Source: Candidatus Peribacteraceae bacterium (GTDB lineage Bacteria; Patescibacteriota; Gracilibacteria; Peribacterales; Peribacteraceae). From it: a DNA stretch of 50,528 nt. The notes beneath the pieces were generated by a model. That model did no database searches and had not been told where the DNA came from. It was given only the letters and a program-made list of their open reading frames with translations. Below are positions 24,992 to 33,851 of this stretch, piece after piece (positions within the stretch are counted from its first letter, which is position 1; every line of letters begins with the position of its first letter). The translations under genes were made by a program, and so were the position numbers. The stretch lies in contig JAQVVD010000007.1 of assembly GCA_028699155.1 (NCBI GenBank), positions 1-50,528 on the forward strand, written 5' to 3'.

Positions 24992-26506
24992 CTAGAAAAT
25001 TTCTGCCGCCGCATCTGCGAGATTCACGTTTCCCCCTTCTGCATGCAGGCCGTTCGTTCCCGACTCGTCAATCGTGCACTTGAGCCGCAGTGACCGCCTG
25101 AAGATTTTTTCCATGAGTTGTTCCACCTTCCTGCTCGCTTCCATCTCCGTCACTTTGTCGCGGTGGAATGCGGAACCGAACGTCACGATGACCGTGTTGC
25201 CCTCGATTCCCTGCACGTGCCCGTCTTTGAGTGACATGCGTACGGAAGCAGGTTCCGCCTGCGCGACGACGTTCGGCCACTGTTCCTGGACGTTCCTGAG
25301 CGAGAGTTCCACCGCCTCCACGATCGCTTTTCCGAGTTTCTCCTCCTTCTCCTTTTCTTCCAGCAGTGCTTCCTCTTTCTCCGTCACATCTTTCTTCGCT
25401 ATCTGTTCCCCGGTTTTCTTCTCCTTCTTTTCCGCAACGTCCTCTTTGGCAGGTTTCGGCTGCGCCTCTTGCGCTGATGCGAGCGGCAGCCGTTCACCCG
25501 GTTTCTCTGCACAGCAGATGGAGAGCAGCGCCGATTCCAGTGCGAGACCGGGCAGAGGAGAAGAGCGGATATCGCGAATGGCATGCAGCAACGCATCCAC
25601 GATGCCGATGAGGTAGGCGCTCGGTTTCTCTTCCATGATTGCATCTCGGAGTTTCCGTCGGACTACAGAGAGCAGCTGGCGCAGGAAGACATCGGTAGGA
25701 ACGCCGTTCTCCTCCAATGCTTTGAGCGTTTTCATCAGCGACTGGGCATCCTTCGCGTCGATCGCGAGGAAGATGTCTTCGATGTATTCGTTCCCTGTCG
25801 AACCAATGCGCTCCTGCACGTCCGCAACGGCGATTTTCTCGAGCGAGCGCAGCTGATCCAGGAGCGCGATCGCGTCGCGCATGCCGCCCTCCGCATGCCG
25901 CGCTATGGCGCGTAGCGCCTCGCGTTCCACTGTGATCTTCTCGCAATCTGCGATGTACTGCAGCCGCCGGATGATGTCTTCGTCGCGGATCTGCCGGAAC
26001 GGAAAGCACTGGCAGCGCGATTGTATGGTGACGGGTATCTTGCTCAATTCCGTGGTTGCGAGAATGAAGAACGCGTAGGGAGGAGGTTCCTCCAGGGTTT
26101 TCAAGAGTGCATTGAATGCACCCTTACTGAGCATGTGCACCTCATCAATGATGTAGACTTTTGCGCTTGATACAACCGGCGAAAATTGAATCTTTTCAAT
26201 GAGATCGCGAATGTTATCAACACCTGTGTTACTTGCGGCATCAATTTCCAATAGGTCTACCAGGCTCCCTTCCTCCACGCCTTTTATAATCTGCTTCTTC
26301 ACGGCTTCATCGCGGATATTCTGTACCATGATTGTCTTTGCCAGGATGCGCGCCACAGAAGTCTTCCCCGTGCCTCTGCTGCCCGCAAACAGGTACGCAT
26401 GCGCCAGTTTTTCCTGCGCAGTAGCCTGTTCGAGCGTTGTGACAATGTGGTCCTGCCCGATTACATCGGCGAATGTCTGCGGCCGGTACTGTCTGTAGAG
26501 TGACAT
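24992..26506 (-). CDS. dnaX: DNA polymerase III subunit gamma/tau, form without the zinc module
   Basis: Predicted 504 aa. The AAA+ clamp-loader core has MSLYRQYRPQTFADVIGQDH, Walker A GSRGTGKTS, Walker B VYIIDEVHML and the SRC motif (IQSRCQCFPF). In most bacteria a four-Cys zinc module lies between Walker A and the LLEIDAASN segment. Here that stretch (about residues 58-85) contains no Cys and is replaced by a short helical region. A Lys/Glu-rich linker and a tau-like C-terminal domain follow. A TATTCT box 12 nt before the ATG suggests a near-leaderless message. No slippery A-run for a gamma frameshift was noticed. Confidence 0.95.
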   Translation of the reverse strand: MSLYRQYRPQTFADVIGQDHIVTTLEQATAQEKLAHAYLFAGSRGTGKTSVARILAKTIMVQNIRDEAVKKQIIKGVEEGSLVDLLEIDAASNTGVDNIRDLIEKIQFSPVVSSAKVYIIDEVHMLSKGAFNALLKTLEEPPPYAFFILATTELSKIPVTIQSRCQCFPFRQIRDEDIIRRLQYIADCEKITVEREALRAIARHAEGGMRDAIALLDQLRSLEKIAVADVQERIGSTGNEYIEDIFLAIDAKDAQSLMKTLKALEENGVPTDVFLRQLLSVVRRKLRDAIMEEKPSAYLIGIVDALLHAIRDIRSSPLPGLALESALLSICCAEKPGERLPLASAQEAQPKPAKEDVAEKKEKKTGEQIAKKDVTEKEEALLEEKEKEEKLGKAIVEAVELSLRNVQEQWPNVVAQAEPASVRMSLKDGHVQGIEGNTVIVTFGSAFHRDKVTEMEASRKVEQLMEKIFRRSLRLKCTIDESGTNGLHAEGGNVNLADAAAEIF

Positions 26507-26587
26507 GGCGGGAGGGTTAGAATAGCGCGAAACATGGTTGAGAGGAAATTGAGATTCCTCCTTGTTTGCGCCGCCACCTCCCCCTGT

Positions 26588-26593
26588 TATGCT
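26588..26593 (+). promoter_or_regulatory. -10 box of the DsbA-like lipoprotein gene
   Basis: TATGCT lies 6 nt before the ATG at 26600. A TTGCGC 16 nt upstream is a plausible -35 box. It decides the start against an upstream in-frame codon at 26534. Confidence 0.55.
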
Positions 26594-26599
26594 GGCTGC

Positions 26600-27184
26600 A
26601 TGCGTTCGCCTGTTTCTCTCGCTCTCTTTTGCTGCATGCTCCTCGCAGGATGCGGGTCTTCCGGCATTTCCAAGGAGTCCTCCCGCTTACCAAAGGGCAA
26701 TCTAAATGCCGTCGTGACTGTGCAGGAATTCTCCGATATTCAGTGCCCCGCCTGCCGCACCGTGCACCTTCAGTTGGTGCCTGCCCTCCTCCAGGAGTAC
26801 GGGGAGCGTATCCGTTTTGAATTCCGGCACTTCCCGCTCCAGTCCATTCACCCCATGGCGCTCCGTGCAGCCATGGCATCTGAGTGCGCCGCCGATCAGG
26901 GGCAGTTCTGGGAGTACATCGATCTCGCATACACGCGGCAGAGCGAACTCTCTGATACTGCGCTGGGTCTCTGGGCGGGGGAGCTGGGCATGGATACCGC
27001 TCTCTTCAATCGTTGCCTTACCTCAGGGGCCAAGCGCGATGCGGTGATGCAGGATTACAGCGAAGCGCGCATGCTCAACCTTCGCGGAACGCCGACGTTC
27101 CTCGTGAATGGGAAGGAGGTGCCAACCAACGAACTCCCGCAGGCGATCGAGGCGGCTGAGGCATCCATTCTGCAGCGGCTGTAA
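26600..27184 (+). CDS. DsbA/thioredoxin-fold lipoprotein
   Basis: Predicted 194 aa. The lipoprotein signal peptide MRSPVSLALFCCMLLAGC places a lipidated Cys at about residue 18. The DsbA-type thioredoxin fold has the redox motif CPAC (EFSDIQCPACRTVH), a helical insertion, and the cis-Pro loop NLRGTPTFLVNG. It would form or shuffle disulfides outside the membrane. The window's DsbD-like protein could be its reductant, or it may work with a VKOR or DsbB not seen here. It converges with the next gene at 7 nt. Confidence 0.9.
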   Translation: MRSPVSLALFCCMLLAGCGSSGISKESSRLPKGNLNAVVTVQEFSDIQCPACRTVHLQLVPALLQEYGERIRFEFRHFPLQSIHPMALRAAMASECAADQGQFWEYIDLAYTRQSELSDTALGLWAGELGMDTALFNRCLTSGAKRDAVMQDYSEARMLNLRGTPTFLVNGKEVPTNELPQAIEAAEASILQRL

Positions 27185-27191
27185 GGCGGCG

Positions 27192-27797
27192 TTATTCCTG
27201 CCGTTCGCTGATCTGTGCGAATCCGTACGCGCGTTCCAGTTGCGCATCCCAGAGCACGACGGTCCTGTACTGCACGGGGTTCTCCAGTGCGGGGACCGTG
27301 TACGATTGCGCTCCGTATGGGGATTGTATGACGCCGAGGTCGATGGCTGTCTCATCGGGGAATTCGATGTCGCGCGGGTCGACGACAGTCGTGAAGTACA
27401 CATGCAACTCGGGTCCAGGAATAACTTCAAAGAGCGTATCGAAGAAGATCGTTCCGTCCAGGAACAGTACCTCGCCCCTGGCGAATTCCTTCGCCGGGAG
27501 GAAGACGCCGGATCGTCCCTCGAACTGTTTGCGCCGCGCTTCCTTCGTTCGTTCCATCCAGAAGACTCTCGCGGCATCGATCACTGCCTCTTTCCTCCGT
27601 TCCTCCAGAATCGGGTCGTTCTGGATTTTCAGCTCTGCCATACTGTTGACCAGTTCCTCTGCATACCGTTCGACGAAGAGCGGGTTCGTCATCAGTGTCT
27701 CCGGATCGGGGTTGGCTTGCCCCGCGGGCAGAGCCGGCTTGGCGCAGCCTGCGAGCAGTACGCATGCTGCGGTGAGGATTGGAGCGGAGTGTTTCAT
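27192..27797 (-). CDS. Predicted lipoprotein, SurA/peptidyl-prolyl isomerase-like N-terminal region uncertain
   Basis: Predicted 201 aa. MKHSAPILTAACVLLAGC gives a clear lipobox with Cys near residue 18. The mature part starts with a Pro/Ala-rich linker and a helical segment (NPLFVERYAEELVNSMAELKIQNDP), then a beta-rich half (VLFLDGTIFFDTLFEVIPGPELHVYFTTVVDP). I do not recognise the family. The frame is open to 27947, but the sequence before 27797 is not protein-like and would bury the signal peptide. The isomerase idea rests only on the helical start and is weak. Confidence 0.7.
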   Translation of the reverse strand: MKHSAPILTAACVLLAGCAKPALPAGQANPDPETLMTNPLFVERYAEELVNSMAELKIQNDPILEERRKEAVIDAARVFWMERTKEARRKQFEGRSGVFLPAKEFARGEVLFLDGTIFFDTLFEVIPGPELHVYFTTVVDPRDIEFPDETAIDLGVIQSPYGAQSYTVPALENPVQYRTVVLWDAQLERAYGFAQISERQE

Positions 27798-27858
27798 AGG
27801 AGAAGAGAGAGGAATACGGGAACAGTATTGTATGGATTTCGGCAGTTTCTGCAAGCAT

Positions 27859-29661
27859 CTAGGCAGCTTGCGCAAGTGCGGCTCCCGTCTCCTTTTTGCG
27901 CTTTGTGGAGGCGGGGCGGGATACGACCGCTTCATTGGAGAGCGCACCGGCCTGCCGTAAGCCGCTCTTGAGGCGCCAGTGTAAGTTGAAGACGATGTAC
28001 TGGTGCTCCGAGTACCCCAGATTCTCCGGGATCAGCGTGGACCAGTACTTGAAGGAGTAGTTGTTCTGCTGCGCTTCACACTTTGCAACGAGTGCGGCTT
28101 GCGCCCCCGGATCATTGGCGATGTGCAGTACCTGCGGGGACCACTCTCCCTGGTTCTGGCTGCGGATGGCATCGTTGCCGTACCCCGGGATGTAGTTGTT
28201 CTCGTACGTTTTGCGATGTCCGTGTTCCACTACGTCCTTCGTTTCTTCCTTTGCCTGCTCGCGCAGGAGGTGTTCGTCGCTGTCTTCCATAATTGCCTGT
28301 TTCCTGCACCAGCAGCGGTTGTACATGAGGGAGCAGAGTGCGCTGAACGGACCGATGCCACGCGCCATCGCCCGCGTATACAGGCTGTAGACGCTCCCGT
28401 TCATCTGCTGGAGTTCCGCCAGTGCCTTGAACATATCGGCGTTAGGGTCTGCCTCGTGCTCTTTCTCCTGCGCAGTCTGCGGTTGCAGGGACTGTTGGGT
28501 CGAGAGGTACTGCTGCATCGAGGCAAGGTCGCCGCGCTCCTTCTCCGACAGCGGGAGTTTCTTTGCCTGTTCTATGAGGGACTGTGCGGAACGCCAGTCT
28601 TCCATGTCCAGTTCCCGCCGGATATCGAGCAGGACTGCGTACCCGGCTGTCTCCGGACTCTCCTGCAGGCGACGTTCCGCCTGCTCTACATAGGCTGTGC
28701 GCGCGTCGTAGTGCCAGCGCAGGAAGGTATCCAGCGTGACGAAGTGAAATCCCTGCGCACCACCACCTGCCGTGCGTTTCTCCTCCACCGCATCGAAACG
28801 ACCGCGCACTTTCGCCCATCGCCCTACCAGAGAGGGGAGCGAGTTGCTCCCTCCGCCATCGAGGAAATCTGCGATGAGCTTGTCATCCGCGTTGCTCTGG
28901 AAGATGCGTCGCATCCAGACGCTCACTTTCTCCGGAGCCAGCACGCCGCGCGCGGCGGCGCCCTGCAGGACGGATTGCGCCTTGGCGAACAGAGCATCCC
29001 GGCCGCTTTCATGTGCCGTCAGGCTCGCGAGTGCATTATTCACGATCACTTCGCGCCGCGAGAGGCTGCTGCTCCGGTAGTCCGTTGCGCGGTATGCCTC
29101 GAGAGCCGGGTTCTTCCCCGAAGCTTTCTTGCGGGATTGTATTTTCGTTTCAAGGGTTTTCTCGTCGGCGAGCAGCCGCGTCCAGCGGCTGTGGAGAACC
29201 GGAAAATTCTTCGTGAGGAAATTCTTCTTCTGGTACCAGAGCCGGGTGTCCTTCTTGAGCCAGTCGCGCCAGCGCTGTGCACTCGCCCTGTCCATTCCCT
29301 TCGATTCCAGGCTGCTCACCATGGAGAGGAACTGGCTTTCCATGCGCCTGGCATCTGCGATGACCTGTGGAATGTAGAGCGAAACGTTCTGCTGCAGGAA
29401 ACGCATTTTCTCCTCGTGCGTTCGTGCCCCTCCCTGCTCCAGTGCTGCTTCCGAGAGCACGATGCGTTCGTAGCTACTGAGGTCTGCCTCCGTAAGCGCG
29501 CTCGTGCTCGCCACGGCTGCGCGCACTTTGGAGAGCGCTTCTGCGCGCAGGTGCTCACGCACCGCGCGCTGTCCTGCGGTATCTTCCGCATGGTCGCTCT
29601 CCTGCCCGGTTTCGGCGGTTAGCAGCGGTTCCCTGCCTGCGTTCACCTGCGTCGTGACCAT
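27859..29661 (-). CDS. Large unknown cytoplasmic protein ORF600
   Basis: Predicted 600 aa, rich in charged helices (EHLRAEALSKVRAAVAS, WRDWLKKDTRLWYQKKNFL, YAVLLDIRRELDMEDW). No signal peptide, membrane helix, nucleotide-binding loop or known motif is visible. The C-terminal third has aromatic-rich segments (GNDAIRSQNQGEWSPQVLH, NNYSFKYWSTLIPENLGY). I took the ATG at 29661; the frame opens 13 codons earlier at a TTG. It is divergent to dcd. The length and lack of relatives in memory suggest a lineage-specific gene. Confidence 0.75.
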   Translation of the reverse strand: MVTTQVNAGREPLLTAETGQESDHAEDTAGQRAVREHLRAEALSKVRAAVASTSALTEADLSSYERIVLSEAALEQGGARTHEEKMRFLQQNVSLYIPQVIADARRMESQFLSMVSSLESKGMDRASAQRWRDWLKKDTRLWYQKKNFLTKNFPVLHSRWTRLLADEKTLETKIQSRKKASGKNPALEAYRATDYRSSSLSRREVIVNNALASLTAHESGRDALFAKAQSVLQGAAARGVLAPEKVSVWMRRIFQSNADDKLIADFLDGGGSNSLPSLVGRWAKVRGRFDAVEEKRTAGGGAQGFHFVTLDTFLRWHYDARTAYVEQAERRLQESPETAGYAVLLDIRRELDMEDWRSAQSLIEQAKKLPLSEKERGDLASMQQYLSTQQSLQPQTAQEKEHEADPNADMFKALAELQQMNGSVYSLYTRAMARGIGPFSALCSLMYNRCWCRKQAIMEDSDEHLLREQAKEETKDVVEHGHRKTYENNYIPGYGNDAIRSQNQGEWSPQVLHIANDPGAQAALVAKCEAQQNNYSFKYWSTLIPENLGYSEHQYIVFNLHWRLKSGLRQAGALSNEAVVSRPASTKRKKETGAALAQAA

Positions 29662-29778
29662 CGTCGCTTCTATCTTCCCGCGAAACCGGAGCCGGAACAA
29701 TTTCTTTCCTGCGATTTTGTGCGCTGTTCTGCGCAGGAGAAAAAAGAGGAAAAGGGAGAACGGGGAGCAAAAGAACGC

Positions 29779-29784
29779 TATGAT
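29779..29784 (+). promoter_or_regulatory. -10 box of dcd, deciding a GTG start
   Basis: TATGAT lies 6 nt before the GTG at 29791, where the family N-terminus (VILSDQDIRKAI) begins. A leaderless mRNA with a GTG start is predicted. Confidence 0.55.
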
Positions 29785-29790
29785 TCACAG

Positions 29791-30381
29791 GTGATTCTTT
29801 CTGATCAGGATATTCGGAAGGCGATCGAGTCGGGCCACGTTCGCATTGAGCCCAATCAGTCTGAGCTCCTTCAGTACATTCATGCCAGTAGCATGGATCT
29901 GCACCTTGGTAACACATTCAAACTCTACGAGAGCAACAAATCCGTTCTGCTCGATCCAAAGGTTCCTGAGTCACTGAGCGCAAGCATGCGCACGGTCGCC
30001 GTATCGGATGGGGAACCGTTCATCGTGCATCCCGGCGAGTTCATTCTCGGGGTGACGCAGGAGCGCATCGCCGTTCCCGATGATCTGGTCGTGCGCGTGG
30101 AGGGACGCAGTTCCCTCGGGCGGCTCGGGATCATCGTGCATTCCACTGCCGGGTTCGTCGATCCGGGTTTCGAGGGGACGATCACGCTGGAAATCAGCAA
30201 CTTAAACCGCGTGCCCGTTGCGCTGTACCCCGGCATGCGCGTGTGCCAGATCGCGTTCGAGCAGATGTCCAGCCCCGCGCAGATGCCCTATGGCAAGAAA
30301 CCTCACAGTAAGTATCAGGGGCAGGAATTGCCGGAGGGCAGCCGTTTGGCAAGCGATCCGGAGTTCGCAAGGGCCGCATAA
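29791..30381 (+). CDS. dcd: dCTP deaminase
   Basis: Predicted 196 aa. Typical features are the start ILSDQDIRKAI, SSMDLHLGNTF, the trimer active-site motif VEGRSSLGRLGIIVHSTAGFVDPGFEGTITLEISN (with catalytic Glu in FEGTITLE) and a C-terminal lid QMPYGKKPHSKYQGQ. It makes dUTP from dCTP; the bifunctional form also yields dUMP, which I cannot separate here. The upstream in-frame part (from 29719) is low-complexity and not conserved. Confidence 0.95.
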   Translation: MILSDQDIRKAIESGHVRIEPNQSELLQYIHASSMDLHLGNTFKLYESNKSVLLDPKVPESLSASMRTVAVSDGEPFIVHPGEFILGVTQERIAVPDDLVVRVEGRSSLGRLGIIVHSTAGFVDPGFEGTITLEISNLNRVPVALYPGMRVCQIAFEQMSSPAQMPYGKKPHSKYQGQELPEGSRLASDPEFARAA

Positions 30382-30396
30382 TTCACCCGTACTCGT

Positions 30397-30426
30397 TTGC
30401 AATCTCTCCTCGTGCGCCACTACACT
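30397..30426 (+). promoter_or_regulatory. Promoter of tRNA-Val
   Basis: TTGCAA (30397-30402), 18-nt spacer, TACACT (30421-30426). The tRNA begins 12 nt further on. Confidence 0.65.
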
Positions 30427-30438
30427 TTGCGTGCCTTT

Positions 30439-30515
30439 GGACGATTAGCTCAGCTGGTTAGAGCGTACGGTTCACATCCGTAAGGTCACTGGTTCGAATC
30501 CAGTATCGTCCACCA
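30439..30515 (+). tRNA. tRNA-Val (anticodon CAC)
   Basis: A 77-nt cloverleaf. Acceptor stem GGACGAT/ATCGTCC, D stem GCTC/GAGC, anticodon stem TACGG/CCGTA with loop TTCACAT, T stem ACTGG/CCAGT, encoded CCA. The CACCATC at its 3' end (30511-30517) can pair with GATGGTG (30550-30556), a possible termination or processing hairpin. The rest of 30557-30689 shows nothing I can support. Confidence 0.97.
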
Positions 30516-30701
30516 TCCGTCTTCGTCTCACTTCGTTCGACTACGCCGCGATGGTGATATAGTACTCACAAGGTTTGGTCGAAGGCCGTTCACCATAGCA
30601 CCGAGTTTTGTTTGTTACAGTTCAAATAGCATGTACTTTGGTTCACCACCTTTCCTGTCGGGTTTTTCCTCGTGCAGACGGTTCTCTGCTACGCTGCCTG
30701 C

Positions 30702-31355
30702 ATGCCGATCGCTCCTGAGCGCATTCTGTACGAAGATGATTCCCTCCTGGCTGTAAACAAGCTGAGCGGCGAGCTGGTCGTACGCGGAAAAGGGCGAGTG
30801 GATAAGCTGCCGCTTTTGGATTTCCTCAAGAAGGATCGGTCCGGGCTCAAAGCACTGCATCGCCTGGATTTCGAGACGTCCGGCGTCGTTCTCTTCGCCA
30901 AGACCAAGGAGGTGGAAGAGAAGATCCTCTCCTCTAGGTTCCGCGGCTGGCGCAAGACGTACAGGACGCTGGTGATGGGCAGAATCCTGCGTGAGAACGG
31001 CGTGATTCGTATCCCGCTGCCCGCTCGCGGGAAAGGAACGGTGGAAGCAACCACGCGGTACCATGTCCTTGAACGGTTTGCGTATTCCTCCTACGTCGAG
31101 GCTGAGATAGAGACGGGGCGGTATCACCAAATCCGACGTCACTTTGCGGAGATGCGCCATCCGCTTGTGCTCGATCATCTCTACGGGCATGCCAAATTCA
31201 ACAGCCTCTTCACGCAGGAGTTCCGTCTCCGCGAATTCTTCCTCCATGCACATTCGCTCTGTCTCCCGCATCTGGTCACAGGGAAAGAGCTCTGTATCGA
31301 GGCGCCGTTGCCGCGGCCGTTTCAGCAGGTACTCAAGCGCCTGCGTTCGCTCTGA
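30702..31355 (+). CDS. RluA-family pseudouridine synthase
   Basis: Predicted 217 aa. ILYEDDSLLAVNKLSGELV, the catalytic motif ALHRLDFETSGVVLFAKT (Asp in HRLD) and TGRYHQIRRHFAEMRHPLVLDHLYG mark the RluA-type catalytic domain. No S4 domain is present, so it is the short form. It isomerises uridine in rRNA or tRNA; the target cannot be told. The ATG lies 6 nt after TACGCT (30690-30695), another short-leader start. Confidence 0.92.
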   Translation: MPIAPERILYEDDSLLAVNKLSGELVVRGKGRVDKLPLLDFLKKDRSGLKALHRLDFETSGVVLFAKTKEVEEKILSSRFRGWRKTYRTLVMGRILRENGVIRIPLPARGKGTVEATTRYHVLERFAYSSYVEAEIETGRYHQIRRHFAEMRHPLVLDHLYGHAKFNSLFTQEFRLREFFLHAHSLCLPHLVTGKELCIEAPLPRPFQQVLKRLRSL

Positions 31356-31390
31356 GCGATTTTCCATTCCGCTCTTCACGCTCGTCCTGC

Positions 31391-31396
31391 TACACT
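31391..31396 (+). promoter_or_regulatory. -10 box of trpS
   Basis: TACACT ends 8 nt before the ATG at 31405. The predicted start point is within 2-3 nt of the ATG. No good -35 box was found. Confidence 0.45.
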
Positions 31397-31404
31397 CCTC
31401 CTGC

Positions 31405-32358
31405 ATGAGAGTACTTTCCGGCATGCAGCCATCGGGCCAGCTCCATCTGGGGAACTACTTCGGTTCCATGGAGCCAAATCTTGCATATATGGGGAAGGCC
31501 GAAGAAAGCTTCTACTTCATTGCCGATCTGCATGCGATGACGACGCTGCATGATCCCAAGGCGCTCCGCCAGGCGCGCAAGGATATCGTCCGCGATTACC
31601 TTGCGGCAGGATTCGATCCCAAGCAGGCGATTATCTACTACCAATCCGACATTCCGGAGCATACGGAGCTAATGTGGATTCTCTCCACGCTCACCCCCAT
31701 GGGGCTCCTGGAGCGAGCCGTTTCCTATAAGGACAAAGTGCAGAAGGGGATTGATGCGACGGCGGGCCTCTTCACCTATCCGGTGCTCATGGCAGCGGAT
31801 ATCCTCCTCTACGATGCGAATCTGGTTCCTGTCGGCAGGGACCAGAAACAGCATGTGGAGATTACGCGCGATCTTGCAGTGAAGTTCAACAACACATTCG
31901 GAGAAGTCTTCATTCTGCCTGAGCCTGTGATTCGCAAGGAAGTCGCGGTTGTCCCCGGCACGGACGGGCAGAAGATGAGCAAGAGCTACGGGAATACCAT
32001 TCCACTGTTCGGCACGGACGCCGAGATTAAGAAGGCAATTATGGGGATCGTGACCGATTCCAAGGAGCAGCATGACCCAAAGGATCCCGACACATGCACC
32101 ATTTTTCAGCTGCACAAACTCTTCCTTTCGCCCAAAGAGGCGAAGGCTCTCGCGCAGGAATATCGGGCCGGTCTTGGCTACGGCGATGCCAAGAAACGCC
32201 TTCTGGAGGCATACCTGGAGTTCTTTGCCGCCATGCGCAACGCGCGCGAGGCGCTCTCCGATGCGTATGTCGAGGATGTTCTGCAGGCGGGTGCGGCGCG
32301 TGCCCGCACGGTAGCGCAGGCCACGATGGAGCGCGTTCGCAGCGCCGTGGGGTTGTAA
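31405..32358 (+). CDS. trpS: Tryptophan-tRNA ligase
   Basis: Predicted 317 aa, short bacterial type. The N-terminus RVLSGMQPSGQLHLGNYFGSM holds the HIGH-like motif HLGN. DLHAMTT and the KMSKS loop (GTDGQKMSKSYGNTI) are present. It charges tRNA-Trp. Its own -10 box precedes it; the stop codon overlaps the -35 box of the next gene. Confidence 0.96.
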   Translation: MRVLSGMQPSGQLHLGNYFGSMEPNLAYMGKAEESFYFIADLHAMTTLHDPKALRQARKDIVRDYLAAGFDPKQAIIYYQSDIPEHTELMWILSTLTPMGLLERAVSYKDKVQKGIDATAGLFTYPVLMAADILLYDANLVPVGRDQKQHVEITRDLAVKFNNTFGEVFILPEPVIRKEVAVVPGTDGQKMSKSYGNTIPLFGTDAEIKKAIMGIVTDSKEQHDPKDPDTCTIFQLHKLFLSPKEAKALAQEYRAGLGYGDAKKRLLEAYLEFFAAMRNAREALSDAYVEDVLQAGAARARTVAQATMERVRSAVGL

Positions 32359-32381
32359 TTCAATATAAAATATTGTATAAT
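32353..32381 (+). promoter_or_regulatory. Promoter of the exported ORF217 gene
   Basis: TTGTAA (32353-32358, overlapping the trpS stop), 17-nt spacer, TATAAT (32376-32381). The ATG at 32408 is about 20 nt after the predicted start, so this message would have a leader, unlike most in the window. Confidence 0.7.
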
Positions 32382-32407
32382 AGTATTAATATACACCCCA
32401 ACACCCT

Positions 32408-33061
32408 ATGGAAACACTTCAGAAGCGCAGATGTTTCTCGTTTGTACTCCTCTCAGGTCTTGTCCTTGTGACTGCCGGTTCCTCCCTCGCATCCTACGCG
32501 ATTCTGGGTTCGGTCCGTTCCTACGAGACGGAGCCTTTCGCAGCGCAGGCACGAGTGAAGCAGCAGGCTCTGGACCAGCGTTCAGCGATTCTCCAGCAGC
32601 GCCTCGGTTTCCAGCGCGCGCTGGAAGATTGCATCACACGCCGCATGACGGATCCAACCGTCGTGTGTCCGGATATCAATGACATCGACTCCTACAGAGA
32701 ATTCATCCGCACAGATGCAGATGTGTCTCAGTCTGTGCATCCGGCAGCGCCCTCCCTTGAATCGAAGCTTTCGGAACTCACTGTCCGTGACCGTGCTCTT
32801 GTGGAGCAGTACGCACAACGTGGTTTCTGTTCGGTTACGCTCGCCGGGAAAGGGCTCTACACGCTGTGCCTTGAGCTTCTGGAGGCGCAGAGCGGTGCCG
32901 CATCCGATGTCCGTGGTTTTCTGAACGAACGTGCCGCACGTGGGTTGCAGCGTGCGGCCGTACAGCCGAATGCGTTGCGCGATCGTATTCGCCAGGCGCA
33001 GGAAGCTCTGGGACACATCTTCCAGGGGGACGGAGAGCAGCCGCACTATCAGGCACGGTAG
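32408..33061 (+). CDS. Exported or membrane-anchored helical protein, unknown function
   Basis: Predicted 217 aa. An N-terminal hydrophobic helix (FSFVLLSGLVLVTAGSSLASYAIL) acts as signal peptide or anchor. The rest is charged and mostly helical (ARVKQQALDQRSAILQQRLGFQRALEDC), with three or four Cys residues that could form disulfides outside the cell. No family recognised. It lies between trpS and maf but has its own promoter. Confidence 0.7.
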   Translation: METLQKRRCFSFVLLSGLVLVTAGSSLASYAILGSVRSYETEPFAAQARVKQQALDQRSAILQQRLGFQRALEDCITRRMTDPTVVCPDINDIDSYREFIRTDADVSQSVHPAAPSLESKLSELTVRDRALVEQYAQRGFCSVTLAGKGLYTLCLELLEAQSGAASDVRGFLNERAARGLQRAAVQPNALRDRIRQAQEALGHIFQGDGEQPHYQAR

Positions 33062-33084
33062 GGCGCAGGTATACTCTGCCCGTT

Positions 33085-33666
33085 TTGTCGTTCTCCCTTG
33101 TTCTTGCATCGGCCAGCCCGCAGCGAAAACAGCTGCTCGCCGGTCTTGGCGTGCAATTCTCCGTGCAGCCCAGTGCAATCGATGAATGTATCTGCACCGA
33201 GCGTGAACCGGCGAAGCGCGCAGTCGCGCTTGCCCGGATGAAGGCGTTGGATACTGCCGCCTCCTGTGCCGATGCGTACGTGATCGGTTGCGATACGCTC
33301 GTCGTCGCTTCCGATGGGACACTGCTCGAGAAGCCGGCGCATGCGCATGACGCGCGGGAAATGCTCATTCGCCAGAGCGGCTCTGCTTCCATCGTGCACT
33401 CCGGTCTCTGTGTTGCGGCGCCGGGCGGGCAGGTGGCAGAAGGCCTCTCCTCCAGCATGGTTCTCTTTAAGACGCTCCGGCAGGCAGATATTGACTGGTG
33501 GTTGCAAAGCGGCCTCTGGCAAGACCGGTCCGGCGGTTTCCAGATCGACGGGCCCGGGCAGCTGCTCATCGAACGCGTCGAGGGAGATTGGCCCGGCGTT
33601 GTGGGTCTCCCCGTCTTCCTGCTCGAGCAACTCTTTCGGCAGCTTGGCGAAAGCCTTCAGTCGTGA
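33085..33666 (+). CDS. maf: Maf-family nucleotide pyrophosphatase
   Basis: Predicted 193 aa. LVLASASPQRKQLLAGLG, YVIGCDTLVV and EKPAHAHDAREMLIRQSG are the family signature; the C-terminal half has the usual GGFQIDGPGQLLIERVEGDWPGVVGLP. Such proteins hydrolyse dTTP, UTP or modified nucleotides. The start is TTG, 9 nt after a TATACT box (33070-33075), so a leaderless TTG start is predicted. Its stop touches the stop of the convergent ORF46. Confidence 0.92.
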   Translation: MSFSLVLASASPQRKQLLAGLGVQFSVQPSAIDECICTEREPAKRAVALARMKALDTAASCADAYVIGCDTLVVASDGTLLEKPAHAHDAREMLIRQSGSASIVHSGLCVAAPGGQVAEGLSSSMVLFKTLRQADIDWWLQSGLWQDRSGGFQIDGPGQLLIERVEGDWPGVVGLPVFLLEQLFRQLGESLQS

Positions 33667-33807
33667 TCAGATCGAAGGATCTTCCTCATGCTCTCCGATG
33701 CGTGTGCCAATCTCTTCTCCCAAGTCGTACTTCCCGGCTTCTGGGTCGTACTGTTCCTCCTGCTTCTCGTCTGTTTTCGCATCGTCGTCATCGTCTCCGT
33801 TGTACAT
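33667..33807 (-). CDS. Small acidic protein ORF46
   Basis: Predicted 46 aa from an ATG at 33807 (MYNGDDDDDAKTDEKQEEQY...), very acidic with five consecutive Asp. The frame is open further upstream, into the end of the YgjP-type gene, but a promoter (TTGTCA 33860-33855, 17-nt spacer, TACCAT 33837-33832) points to this ATG with a ~22-nt leader. No family recognised. It ends where maf ends on the other strand. Confidence 0.4.
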   Translation of the reverse strand: MYNGDDDDDAKTDEKQEEQYDPEAGKYDLGEEIGTRIGEHEEDPSI

Positions 33808-33851
33808 AGGCAGTGGGGAAGTGATGACAAAATGGTACGCTTTTGGCTCTG

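Noticed and set aside
25300-25500. Programmed frameshift in dnaX producing a gamma form
   Set aside because: The Lys/Glu-rich linker has no A-rich heptamer of the slippery type on the coding strand.
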